Notes: generated from the letters alone by a model not told the origin. Shown: positions 33,236 to 43,879, counted from the first letter of the stretch. The stretch is 64,000 bases of DNA from Mactromeris polynyma (GCA_032209605.1 JASFXZ010000013.1:10065901-10129900), one strand, 5' to 3'. A program made the numbers and translations.

Positions 33236-33660
33236 AAGATGTCTCCTCAGTACATGGGGGAAACACAATGATTAAATACCTAAAGACTTCATCCGACAGT
33301 GGCGTCGTTTGCTATCGTTCATCTTATTACGCCAGGAAAATAGTTCTTCATTTGAATTACAAAAAAGGTTTTACAAACGATCTATTATATACTGCTGGAC
33401 GCATTTTCAAAACATATTCATTGTACCACGTATTATTCAATTTAAGGGACTAATTGTCCGTTCGATGCGTGTAATCTTATATCGATTACTTTGAAGACAA
33501 ATACAAAGACTATGCGTTTTAAGACTGTATAATAACGGTGAATGAGGCTTCAATTTGCAACGATGACAGTAATTTAGTTAAAATAAATGATGGTCGCGAA
33601 TTTAAGTGATTTATTGATTCTGTTATCGTAAAACGTAGGCTATTAGAAGTCCATAGCTAA
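33236..33660 (+). pseudogene. sulfotransferase-like relic, block 2 of C3
   Basis: A plus-strand frame reads VHGGNTMIKYLK near 33250 and, about 64 codons later, FNLRD-stop-LSVRCV-stop-SYIDYFED. The pair resembles the two phosphosulfate-binding regions of carbohydrate sulfotransferases (PAPS-dependent Golgi enzymes). The second is usually an R-[DE]-P-[FL]-x-R-L-x-S-x-Y-x-D-K pattern, and the spacing is about right. C2 (FVLLREGFAIWWLISCIDFF) and C1 (LFGEPLAVWFVWSYID) keep the same positions. Two stops and poor flanks show it is dead. The family assignment is by eye and tentative; the homology among the three copies is clear. Confidence 0.35.
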
Positions 33661-34094
33661 GAAACAAAGAGAATATACTGGTAAATTTCATTACATGCAT
33701 AATGGAAGGATGACATCTTACGTAGAAGATTTTACCATACATGGTATCACGTGTTGTGCAATTTATACACAATCGAAGCAAATTAATCATAGATTTAAAT
33801 AAATGTATGTTAAAAGACAAATGATGCCCTTTCACTTTTAACATGGATAATGTTTAATCATGGTGAACATAACGCAATAAAGCTAGAATACTGGTATAGC
33901 GTCTAATAACAGGGCAGAAATATGAACCTTAAGAAAAAATAATTATTTTCAAATAATGTTTACACACGAAAACATGTTCTAGGGTCGGGACAAATAAATA
34001 GGGTAGGTCGAGAAATGTGAAACAAACATATTTTTAATTAAATATGAGTTACCAATTAATCTATTCAAATGTTATAAAATGACGCTGAGCATAA
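33661..34094. other. no feature recognised
   Basis: Interior of duplication C3; no recognisable gene or repeat. Confidence 0.45.
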
Positions 34095-34272
34095 TACAGT
34101 GGCAACTCGTTCATTCCAATTCATTGGGTCCGAAATGATATTTCGAATAACACATGGTTACGAATAGACTATTTTAATTTGACGTGCCTAGGAAGATACA
34201 TCGGGACCTGATATATACGTATATATCAAGTATTCGGATGAAAGGTAGTCGAATAAACGAGGCCCGACTTTA
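34095..34272. mobile_element. Tig-1 MITE, copy 3 (element 34097-34270)
   Basis: Flanked by TA on both sides. The left end is CAGTGGCAACTCGTTCATTC and the right end …GTCGAATAAACGAGGCCCGACTT. It is inserted within duplication C3 and absent from C1 and C2 at the equivalent place. Confidence 0.85.
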
Positions 34273-34489
34273 TATCCCAGGTAAAATACGTCTTATTTAA
34301 TGTACTCAGAGAGCAATTTAAAAACAAGATTTGAAACAAAGCATAAACTGTGATGCAGTTTGGTTTAATTGAGGTTGGTAACTGATAAAATAAAATTTAT
34401 TTTTGTGGAATACCAATAATTGTGACACAGTTCAAACATAAAAGTGACCAGTTTCCTTGATACAAAATGAAGCGATTAAGTAATAAACT

Positions 34490-34751
34490 ACAGCGGTGGT
34501 ATTCACGAAAGGTCTTAAGCTAAATCCCTTATCCTTAAAATTCATTTTCCTTAACTGGTTTATTTAACATACAGGCTATTATATGGTCAAAGCAAGAGTG
34601 ATAAATGGATAGTATATATATGGTGTTGTCATTACTATTAAAAAGCCTAACAGTTTAAATGTGGTTTTGGAATTACATCCATTTGAAGATGTGAACTTAA
34701 GTGAAAACATTTAAGATTCACTTAAGATGCTTCTGTAATACAGGCCCAGGG
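34490..34751. mobile_element. MITE with GGTGGTATTCACGAAA ends, copy 1
   Basis: The left end CGGTGGTATTCACGAAAGGT-CTTAAG is mirrored by the right end (minus strand) GGGCCTGTATTACAGAAGCA-TCTTAAG. A second left end follows at once (34751). There is no coding frame. Confidence 0.65.
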
Positions 34752-34930
34752 GTGGTATTCACGAAACATCTTAAGGTTCACATTAAGATTGTTATGATCC
34801 TGATTTTTGTCTTTAGTTAAAGATAAGGAAATCCTTAACTTTAAAAGTGTCATAAGTGCCACTTAAGGATTTCCGTAGTAAAGGAAAGTATTAACTTTAA
34901 GTAAAGTATTAACTTAAATGTTATCTAAGG
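34752..34930. mobile_element. MITE with GGTGGTATTCACGAAA ends, copy 2 (right end not found)
   Basis: Starts GGTGGTATTCACGAAACATC directly after copy 1. It contains several TTAAGGATT/CCTTAACTT inversions, then fades. A short C run follows at ~34958-34969. Confidence 0.5.
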
Positions 34931-35130
34931 GAAATGGACACGTCCTTATATTTACTCACCCCCCCCCCCTCTCCATTCCTCTTGAGAAGCAAAATGCAAC
35001 CTGTCTGTCTTAGCTTCCGACAAAATGTAAAATATGCAAATAAGCAATATCTTCGCTTCTAATATGTGTCGGTCGATATCTCTTTACCTACAATTTGTTA
35101 ATACTATATAATATTTATAAATAGAACCAA

Positions 35131-36573
35131 TCTGAAACAAGTCCAATAAATAGTTTGGCTCTTTGTCGCTTTTAAATGATATAAATCAATTTAAAACGCA
35201 AAATATCTAGAGAAGAATTCGAAGAAATATAGATTGAAATTTGAAATATTGCAGTAGGTTTCTAGACTTGCGTTATAAATGGAATATACACTTGATTTTT
35301 GCCTCGTATTTGAATAACATATACGATTCAGAACCAGAAATGAATATAACTTATTTGTAGTCTGTGGAAATAGCTGCACATGTTTTGCAACATTTTGAGG
35401 AAATCATGTAAGAGGACAAATGAAATCAAATAAAGTAGGCCTATCCATCGGTTTTATGAACTAGATTCGATGTAATGTTTTAGTTTTTAGTTTAGTTGAA
35501 ATACATTTATTTAACATTGATTGTGTGATTGTTAAACAAGCTAGGAACATATCTAATAACTCTCGAAAGCTGAATCCAGGATTGTAAAGTTTGCGGTTCA
35601 AATTTGAGACCTACGGGTCGCCTTTTACCGCTCTATTTGATTGCTGTTTGAGCACTAAGTTTAAGTGTCTGTTATAATCCCGAGTTCTGGTTAAAGGGTG
35701 CATCCAATGTTGCACTTATTTTACTTTTACCAAAATAAAGCGAAACGTGAAAATAAGAACAACCTTGCTGAAGAACTCCGTAAATTGAGAGACGGTGGAA
35801 ACGGGATAATGTACAGGAAACATAGATATATTACATTACCTCAGTCATTCTAAGTACTTATGATTACTATAAATCAAATGGTGTTTGATGTATATTTCTT
35901 TACTCAAACCACTTATTCCTATATCTTATTAACATGCATATTTTATATGCTTGTACAATGTGTTGAATATGTTCAAACGTGTTTTTTCCTACTTAAGAAT
36001 TAACTTCAACTATGGTAGATAAAAAAGTACAGTGGTATCTATAATAATGATGTATACCACTATTTTAAACAATTCATTTATTCATTACAACTACATCTTA
36101 TTTATTGATTTAACAAAATGCACGTATTTATATATTATCTTGTAAGTATGAATCATGGGCATAATTCCCTAATTTCTAAATAAAGTATCATAATTCATAA
36201 TTATGTATAAAATACTAGACCCGTGAAGCCAGTCAACTATGAACTCGATCACTTAACAGATATCAGAGCAATTGAAGGGAAGCCGTTCAACTGCATTAAA
36301 TAGAAATTCACCATGATTGCTTTTCAATAAATACATAACTTATCCGTTTTCATTTATTTGAGAGCGGTTGTAAACAAGCTGTGATAAGCCAATGAAAACG
36401 CGTTTTACAAAATACTGACCAATAGAATTTGTGTACACAATACTGGCATTTCAAGCCAATTTTGAATCTATAGTACCGATATATACTTGTGACAATGGTA
36501 CAACTATGCAAGAAGCCCTATCGTGACGACTTATTTTAAAATTTCAGATAAGACGAAAACGTATCGACGTATG
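35131..36573. other. no feature recognised
   Basis: About 1.4 kb AT-rich sequence. A weak B-box-like GCGGTTCAAATTTGA near 35593 may be a SINE remnant; nothing else was seen. Confidence 0.45.
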
Positions 36574-36760
36574 TAACAAGAGAGAGAGAACAAGTTGCTT
36601 CAGTGCCTCTCCATACAGACCTCCGGGCAAACCTTAAAGCATTTGAGGAGGCACAAGGGTACAAACCAAGGGAACAGGGGCGCAAGGAATGGCATGGCCG
36701 ACCGTAAGGGATAACTTGGAGAAGCAAAGTAGACAAACAGGGGAGAGGGGAATTACAGTC
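36574..36760 (+). repeat. interspersed repeat R2, copy 4
   Basis: Starts inside the family at the CCTCTCCATACAGACCTCCG block and runs through GGCATGGCCGACCGTAAGGG to the 3' end AGACAAACAGGGGAG. The 60-codon minus-strand frame is an R2 artefact. Confidence 0.82.
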
Positions 36761-36928
36761 TGTGTAATGTTAATTTTATTAAGAAAAAGTGTCAACGTTT
36801 TTTCATCGTTATTCCCACGCGAGTATTAATCAATTTGGTCGTTCAGTGATTGTGTATTAGATACTCCGTGAACTAATCATATTGCTCGCTTTCAGTAGAT
36901 TTAAAATGATCCCCTTGATCATGAAATA
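36652..36928 (+). repeat. first copy of a ~275-bp direct duplication
   Basis: Starts in the 3' half of R2 and continues through TCAACGTTTTTTCATCGTTA to GATCCCCTTGATCATGAA. The same sequence recurs 563 bp downstream at 37215-37481 with only scattered differences, far closer than any other repeat pair here. Confidence 0.93.
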
Positions 36929-36933
36929 GCTGG

Positions 36934-37200
36934 GCTCATTTTTGTTAATTACCTAAACAAACATAAAAAATATATTTCATATAATCAAAACATCAATAAA
37001 CATGCATTTACAAAAAATTTACTCATAATGTATTGATCAATATTTGTTGAACAAAGTACATCATAAAATTTCATTTTTTTAACAATTTGGGGCTATTTTA
37101 CAAGTTTTGTCTGCAAGTAATAATGTTAAAAATATATTTTCTATCGGTTATACTTTGCAATGGTTCTTACGAGAGATGTTTAGCCAATGTAACAACACTA
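36934..37200 (-). repeat. interspersed repeat R1, copy 6
   Basis: Minus-strand R1 from the ATGAGC end toward CCAGTAGTGTTGTTACATTG, lacking the first ~50 bp of the family. It sits exactly between the two direct-duplication copies. Confidence 0.83.
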
Positions 37201-37214
37201 CTGGGTAAGGTCAA

Positions 37215-37481
37215 CTCAAGGGTTCAAACGTAAGGGAACAGGGCTCATGGAATGGCCTGGTCGACCGTAAGGGATTACTTGGAGAAGCAAAGTGGACAAA
37301 CAGGGGAGACAGTCTGTGTTATGTTAATTTTATCAAGAAAAAGTGTCAACGTTTTTTCATCGTTATTCCTACGGGAATATTAATCAATTTGGTCGTTTAG
37401 TGATTGGGTATTAGATCCTCCGTGAACTAATCATATTGCTCGCTTTCAGTAGATTTAAAATGATCCCCTTGATCATGAATT
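37215..37481 (+). repeat. second copy of the ~275-bp direct duplication
   Basis: Begins CTCAAGGGTTCAAACGTAAG (R2 3' half, including GGTCGACCGTAAGGGATTAC) and ends GATCCCCTTGATCATGAA. A small internal deletion removes part of the GGGGAGAGGGGAATTACAG stretch. Confidence 0.93.
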
Positions 37482-38097
37482 ATCTTGCATTTGTGCACCA
37501 GTTACTTGAACTTCTAAATAAGGATGCCGTATGCCGGCACATCTAATGATTATACTTTGACAACTAAATTGATCAAATCTGCGAGCGTACTATTTTCATT
37601 TGCGATTCTTCAGGAAAACAATTGTCTTGCCCCATCTGCAAATAAACGTTTTAGTACGTAGCACAAAGAGCTTACGGAGCAAACACATGCGCCTTTTTTG
37701 ATTTACAGAAACAACTTACTTATGTAGAACAATATATTCTGTACGAATTCATTTAAACAAAATTGGAACACAGATGCAATAGTAAGACCGCTGCGTCTGT
37801 CTAATTAGCTTAGCATTAAAATGGAAATTAAAGACAAGTTGTTTTAGCTGGATTTTATTTGGGCTTCCCAGTATGTTTACTGACAGTTCCAATGCTGTAA
37901 ATCTCTGTGTTATTATTTCCTTTATGTGTTTTAGATGTATGTAAATAGGTTCCACCTTCCCCATATGCAATCATTTCACTTGATATAGAGTTCCTGTTTT
38001 TTCTCCCCCTATCCGTATACTGTTGCCAGCTGTCTTTACTAGTCCGCTGATGTATTCAAATCATTAAACCATCTGTTTGTCATTATTAGTTCTACTC
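37482..38097. other. no feature recognised
   Basis: AT-rich sequence with no recognisable gene or repeat. Confidence 0.5.
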
Positions 38098-38148
38098 AGT
38101 TGTCTTTACGGTCGACCAGGCCATTCCTTGTACCTCTGTTTCCTTGCG
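38098..38148 (-). repeat. interspersed repeat R2, copy 5 (3' fragment)
   Basis: Minus-strand GAATGGCCTGGTCGACCGTA segment only, cut off exactly where the inverted repeat at 38149 begins. Confidence 0.7.
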
Positions 38149-38180
38149 TAGCAATGAGACGATTAAGCGCCTCAAAAACG
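38149..38180. repeat. left arm of a 32-bp inverted repeat
   Basis: TAGCAATGAGACGATTAAGC-GCCTCAAAAACG is mirrored at 40148-40180 with a few differences. The arms enclose ~2 kb that includes an R1, a CRE-MITE and a Tig-2 element. Confidence 0.75.
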
Positions 38181-38678
38181 AGGATTGGCATATTTATCCT
38201 AATTCGCTTAATATACAGTAGGGGTTTAGCCGACAAATATTTGCTGTACTTTTGAAACATGTTCTTATTTATCACTATCCCTGAAATTGTAATTATTCTT
38301 TGGAGAGATGTCTTCCCTGAAAAACTGTACAAATGTACATTATGCTGAGTAGACAGACGGCATATTTTCGCGTTGTTTAAGAAATTCCGAGAAATTTACA
38401 TAGCGCAAAAAGATATGACGGTTCACTCGCAAACAGTACGACGCGTCCATTTCACGTGACCTGACAACATATCGTGTGTTTCTTTTGACCAATAAAATAA
38501 GTGAAAGGGATAGCTTTTGAAGCTATATATCTCAGCTTTGCATCATATTAACTGATAAAATGAATTTTTAATGAACCCAGCACACACTAGATTTTATTGA
38601 CTAGTCCAAAATATACAATTTGAGCAGTGCCTAATCAAAAGTGAGTCTGTGAATAAAAATCCATTTTAAAGTATTAAT

Positions 38679-38867
38679 TTTATGCTCATTTTTTGTTAAT
38701 TTGTTTACCTAAACAAACATACAAAATCTATTCCCTATAGTCAAAACATCAATAAACATGCATTTACAAAGAATTTACTCATAAAGTATTGATCCATGTT
38801 TGTTGAAGAAATTTTTAACAATCAGGCTATTTTACAAGTTTTGTTTGCTAGTAATAATAGTAAAAAA
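38679..38867 (-). repeat. interspersed repeat R1, copy 7 (truncated by CRE-MITE)
   Basis: Minus-strand R1 from the ATGAGCATAAAATT end to the GTAAAAAA block, where it stops at the first base of CRE-MITE copy f. Confidence 0.82.
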
Positions 38868-39096
38868 TCGCTGTTCGATGTTCAACCTCTTCTGAAAGTG
38901 ACGTCATTTTAAGAAAACATGTGATGTCATTTTTTGCAAACAGGAAACAATATTTATTACATATGGTTACTTCGTTTTAATGTTGCCATATGGGGGATGA
39001 TTTTGCTTACTGTCAGTACATGGTGACGTCACATGTGACGTTTTCTGGAAATGACTTCACTTAAAGCAGAAGTTTGAAATCGTTCAGCGGCGCTCA
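38868..39096. mobile_element. CRE-MITE copy f
   Basis: Same orientation as copy a. The first few terminal bases are lost (starts ATCGCTGTTCGATGTTCAAC). It keeps two TGACGTCA palindromes and ends CAGCGGCGCTCA. It joins R1 without spacer, either as an insertion into R1 or through a deletion. Confidence 0.86.
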
Positions 39097-39181
39097 TTTC
39101 GTAATACTGTTTTATCTATAACTATAATATTTTAGGGTAATATAAAATTACTAAGCTACCCATGACATTAAAATCAAAATG

Positions 39182-39353
39182 CAGTAAAACCTCAATAATA
39201 AGACATTTGGACTCTTGAAAACTAGTCATAATATTGAGGTGGTCTTATAATTGAGGTTGAATAAAAGGCTAACAGTGAAAATGGACACGAAATTGTGTTC
39301 TGAATTTCGAGGTGGTCTTATGATTGAGTTGGTAATCAAGTAAGGTTTTACTG
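39182..39353. mobile_element. Tig-2 MITE, copy 4
   Basis: 172-bp element from CAGTAAAACCTCAATAATAA to …GTAAGGTTTTACTG, with interior TTGAGGTGGTCTTATAATTG. It is inverted relative to the copies at 26 kb. Confidence 0.85.
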
Positions 39354-40147
39354 AATACTGTTTTGTGTATCTGTGTACCTGTATGTATGCATCCACATTT
39401 TAGTTTGTACATCAAGTCTCTTGATCAATCGCTTTCAATAATATGTATGATAACATCTAGTTATTCAAAATCATTGTCAGATCATTTCACATGAGGAAGT
39501 CTAACAGGCCAATTCCATTGTCCACATGACTGCCTCAAATCTTATATCGCCACACATAGCAAGTGACACGCATGTCAGGGAAATAAAATTAGATAGATTT
39601 GAATACAGGTCAAATATGAAAACAAAAGCGCCATTTCGTCCCCTTGAGCTTTTTCACTGTTGGTAAATCAAACTTACTTCAGACGAATCTTTATCAAATG
39701 ATTTATTATATCCAAATTCTATGGGCTATGTCTGTCTTATCCAATACTTCAGTCATACGTGGTAACAAAGGGCTATGCATCGTACTCGAAAGATAAAAAA
39801 CATCATGTATTGTAAGAAAAATTGTAAGACGTAAATTCTCTAACCAGACATCATTACCACATTTATAGCCATGAAGGAACGTAAAACAATCCTATTCCAA
39901 TTATGTGGTCAATCCTTTTATAAATTCTTCAGCTGTAATGTGTAAGTTCCAAGTAAGTTGCAGAAAAAACATGTTTTCCTTTTCCCTTTGTATACCCTAA
40001 TTCGGTTCGTTTGGTGTAATTAATGATTCAGTGTACTTCGTAAACGTATTTAAACTTTGTTGAGTTTCCCACATTTCTAGATGTTATATAATAGCAGGGC
40101 TGGATGAAAGTTCAGGTGCTTATGTATTTAAATACATTCAGTATATA
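39354..40147. other. no feature recognised
   Basis: AT-rich interior of the 38149/40180 inverted-repeat bracket. No gene was seen. Confidence 0.5.
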
Positions 40148-40180
40148 CGGTTTTTGAGGCGCTTTAGCGTCTCATTGCTA
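40148..40180. repeat. right arm of the 32-bp inverted repeat
   Basis: CGGTTTTTGAGGCGCTTTAG-CGTCTCATTGCTA, the inverse of 38149-38180. It includes the small palindrome CGCTTTAGCG. Confidence 0.75.
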
Positions 40181-40479
40181 TCATCGTCAACCGGATGATC
40201 TACACGAAGTTCCGCCAAATTTATGTCTCAAGAAAAAAGTTCATGTAAAGTCCTCTGTTTTTATTATAGTATAACGGCTGATATGTCAGGGAAATATCAA
40301 TTGGGGAATGACAGGAGTGATATGAACGGCTTTGCTGGATAAATTGTGTCATTTTGGCGAATGAGTTACCCCGAATAGTCGCGTATTAATTTCTAATATT
40401 TCCTTTTCAGTGAACATGTTTTATGTTTTTGTGTAGTGATGGTACAGCTAATCGTGAAAAGACGCAGAGCACAGGGAGA

Positions 40480-40650
40480 GAGATTAATGTGTTACAGGTA
40501 ACGCCACATTCACAAGACGGTGCCTTCCAACACATACCCCCTGGAAAACAACAGTCTACAAAGTGTACGGCACTAAGGAGGTGCACGGAATAATGGTCTT
40601 GTCGACCATAAAGGACATCTAAGGAGAATTTAGGGGGACAACAAGTGTAA
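40480..40650 (+). repeat. interspersed repeat R2, copy 6
   Basis: Near full-length: GTTACAGGTAACGCCACATT, ACAACAGTCTACAAAGTGTA, GAGGTGCACGG and GTCGACCATAAAGGAC. Confidence 0.82.
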
Positions 40651-40712
40651 ATGTTTTTGATAGAAGGAACACACCACGGAACAAGTCGAGAAAGTCAGTA
40701 ATATTAGGCCGT

Positions 40713-40753
40713 GGAGGGGGGGGGGGGAGGGGGGAGGAGGGAGGAGGGAGGAG
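40713..40753 (+). repeat. G-rich purine tract
   Basis: A run of about 12 G is followed by GGAGG/GGGAGGA repeats, almost pure G+A on the plus strand. Such tracts can form G-quadruplex or triplex DNA. The surroundings are AT-rich. Confidence 0.9.
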
Positions 40754-41417
40754 ACCAATTACACACCAAGAGATCTGTCAGGGAAATCCCTTTTTTTTAG
40801 ATGTGGCGGCCCTTATGCATACGTTCAAGGATCGACATACTATCATATATATCTTTTTATACTGTCAATAATTAAATGTTTTTTATCACATAAGACATTT
40901 TCAATCGTTCTGTTCTATTTATGAATCATATTCACGGCCAGAAAAATGTTTTATCACGGTCATATACGAGAATGTTCGAAATGTTTCGGGAATATTGTCA
41001 TATTTCCTTTAATAATAAATATCTGTAAACAAAATTTCCACTGTAAATATATCCAAGTATATTTTAATAAATACATTACTTTATTTTAATATATAATTCA
41101 AATATCGCACATTCTTTTGTCGCTATAGCAACGTCATGTAGACGTGAGTGGGGCAGCTACAAATAACACATGCATATTGTTCCTTTAAACAATGTATTAT
41201 GCTTAATTTTTTTCGAAATACTCTCCTGCATACTTAATACTCTTTTCCCATATATGTACCCATGAATTATAGCATTGTCCTGTAATGTTCAGGAGGTATT
41301 TTCCTTATGCATTCGCGGGCCACCACTGGAAGATCGTCGACGTCTACTTATCTTTATCTTGTACAATGTACATAATTTATGACTGCTCGGGTGGTGGTGG
41401 AGTTGAGTTTGTTTACC
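40754..41417. other. no feature recognised
   Basis: AT-rich sequence with no recognisable gene or repeat. Confidence 0.5.
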
Positions 41418-41447
41418 CTCGCCACCGGGATATCCCGTATGGGCGAG
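41418..41447. repeat. 30-bp palindrome
   Basis: CTCGCC-AC-CGGGATATCCCG-TAT-GGGCGAG: outer arms of six bases and a perfect 12-bp inner palindrome CGGGATATCCCG. Confidence 0.8.
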
Positions 41448-41495
41448 CATTCATTCTTAAACTATCATACAGTATACGCTTAGTATATGCTTATA

Positions 41496-41572
41496 ACAGT
41501 CTTTATTTAAAAATAGAAAAAATAATTATAGCAGCTATACTTTTTTGTTTCTATTTTTAAATAAAAGACTGT
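41496..41572. repeat. 77-bp hairpin, 24-bp near-perfect arms
   Basis: ACAGTCTTTATTTAAAAATA at the left pairs with the inverse at 41548-41572, with one extra base. The 28-nt spacer is AT-rich. The arms appear to continue weakly outward (CATTCATTC versus GTGAATG). Probably a short palindromic MITE. Confidence 0.8.
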
Positions 41573-42123
41573 AGTGAATGTCTGTGTGTGTCTATATCGA
41601 GTAATAATCACAATGTCCTTATAATAACTCTTTATTTTAAACATTGATATTATTATGAGACTAATTTACTATGGGTTGTGCCCATGTGAAATTTCTTTAT
41701 TTCCTCGCACTTGTTCGTGATTGTATGGTCCTATTGTTACATTTTCTTCTATGTCTGATGGACGTGGATTTGTGTGTTAGAATTCAATCATCAACGGACA
41801 CACAGCGTAATCATTCAATACATTGAATGTATAAACGCCATGCTATGTACGTCGAATAGTATTACACATTTATACTTCAGCTATATATAAACATATATAT
41901 AAGTTACGTATCTTTGTTTTACTCGTATAGTGCTTTAGGCGCATTCATTTGAAATAACTTGAACAATTTTTAACGTGGGATTCAATGTAACATTGACTTT
42001 CAATGCATGTGATTCGCGTGTTTGCAGATATTCGTCCAAGTATATATCTACTGCAAATAATAACATATATTTTAATTTAAATTTGCATAATTTCTGTAGT
42101 ATAATTTCTACATTGTTACACAG

Positions 42124-42245
42124 AAGTGTTCCCTAGAGAGGGAACTAAATACTACACGGAATTTTCGTTATTGGCAAATTACTAAACGAATATTTATATT
42201 TGGAGACACAAAGTTTATAGTGTCTCTGAATGCCAATATATAAAT
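42124..42245 (+). pseudogene. exon-like block 1 of C1
   Basis: Preceded by a good 3' splice-site-like tract (TTTCTACATTGTTACACAG). The frame gives VIGKLLNEYLY and, after a 1-bp shift, FGDTKFIVSLNANI. Two stops precede this in the same frame, so it cannot be functional. Confidence 0.4.
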
Positions 42246-42699
42246 GAAACTATATGAGATTCTGCGTCTGAAGCACCACAATAATAAACGGCTGATCGAA
42301 TCTTATCGTTTACGACAGTTTGGAAGTTCAGAATGAAATTCGCATTAAAGTCGGAAAGTGGAGTTTTGTGGAAAACGCAAAACTAACAATTGGAAACCTC
42401 TCTCAAGAGTATTAATTTTAAAACGATTCTTGAAAAACCCATCATTTAGAAGGTACTTTATTTTACTCACGGTCACATAACTCATTTATATAGATTAGTT
42501 TGAAATTGTATTGAAGAGAGCTTCTTTGCTTTCTACACGCTTTTATGGAAACATCAATACTTAAACACCAATTAGAAGAAAGTCTCAGTTTTACAGTCAC
42601 TGTAGTTATTCCAATTAACACAATAGCATATTTCAATTGTTTCACAAAGGTATCATCGTTGTCATCATCTCGCCATTGTTTTCCCTACTAGTTAAAGAG

Positions 42700-42905
42700 A
42701 GAGAATAAGTTGCTACAGGGAACGCCACATACATGAGACAGTGTCTCCCACACAGACCTCCGTTAAAACAACAGTCAATAAAACATAAGGCATTTGAGGA
42801 GGCTCAAGGGTACACACGTAAGGGAAACAGAGGCACAAGGACTGGCATGGCAGACCATAAGGAATAACTGAGAGAACCAAAGAGATGAAACAGTGGGGGA
42901 ATTAA
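42700..42905 (+). repeat. interspersed repeat R2, copy 7 (full length)
   Basis: The most complete core: GAGAGAATAAGTTGCTACAG, GGAACGCCACATACATGAGA, ACACAGACCTCCGTTAAAAC, GAGGAGGCTCAAGGGTACAC, GGCATGGCAGACCATAAGG. It is inserted between blocks 1 and 2 of C1. Confidence 0.87.
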
Positions 42906-43159
42906 TGGATGAAATGTAACCGAATTACTTAGTGTGTCATTTATTCGGCATGCATGATGCCATGTTATGCCACTGGCTTGGTTTGAGTTTGATCTGAATT
43001 ATTTATAATGACTCACAATAACTCCCGGTGTTACAAGGCAGACAGTTTACTATAATTTTCAATATTTTACCTACTAGACATTTATTGTGTTTTTTTCTAC
43101 ATCCAAAGACTTTTCTTGTTTCAATTTTAAAACCAATAACATAACATTTTAAGAAGCTG

Positions 43160-43450
43160 TATTAGACTGATCTGATTGTTGTGATGTTCTATGCAAGAAC
43201 ATTATTCGCTTATTTGCCTGTTTGGAGAACCATTAGCTGTTTGGTTTGTATGGTCTTACATCGATTGTCTTTTAAGACAGATACAACCACACTGCATTTT
43301 AAGACAGTATAATCATAGTTGGAGCGATTTCAATTGGCGCCAATGACTGTAATTTAGTTCAAATAAATGGTGGTCTCCAATTGGGACTGATTTATTGAGT
43401 CCGTTTAAGAATCACGTGGGCGATTATAAGTTCAAAGTTACGAAGCACAA
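43160..43450 (+). pseudogene. sulfotransferase-like relic, block 2 of C1
   Basis: The frame reads HYSLICLFGEPLAVWFVWSY then IDCLLRQ. It aligns with C2 and C3 after loss of about three codons, and downstream AACTGTAATTTAGTTCAAATAAATGG-type DNA matches C3. This copy best keeps the EP of the R-[DE]-P core but lacks the arginine. The family assignment is tentative. Confidence 0.33.
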
Positions 43451-43879
43451 AGCATGCTACAGACACTAGGTCATTCTCCACATTTTTCAGAGTTTTCTTT
43501 CACGTTTGAGACGAAGATCAAAATTTAACAAAAACATGTTCTGGAAAATTTATATGATACATGTGTGCCTACAAATAGCAATGTTAAGGACATATAAAAC
43601 ATGCATGCCATAATTATGAAACATTTCTTTAAATGAAAATGTACATGAATATTTTACATAATTGTTCTTGTATAGCAGGTTGCCAGGTGTAAATGACACA
43701 GCGTATTCTATAAGAAGGGAACTTGTATATACATTTTCCGTGGAGATATATCGGCGTTCATAATTACAGTACATGTTGTACTTGATAAGCTCCGTTAAAG
43801 CTGAGACATTGTCACTTGAATTAATTTGTTATGTGTTTGTTTTGGGTTTCACGCCGTTTCTCAACAGTATTCAAATTAC

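Larger units (their letters stand above)
30100..35130 (+). repeat. decayed ~2.7-kb duplication unit, copy C3 (expanded by insertions)
   Basis: Three blocks here match 42010-44830 (C1) and 51665-54400 (C2) in the same order and strand: block 1 near 30130-30370, block 2 near 33236-33660, and block 3 near 34975-35130 (shared with C1: GTCTGTCTT…TTCNGAC and AAGCAATATC…GTCGGT). The larger spacing is explained in good part by insertions absent from the other copies: the Harbinger-like piece, R4B, a TIR/minisatellite element, R1, a Tig-1 and a further MITE. Confidence 0.6.
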
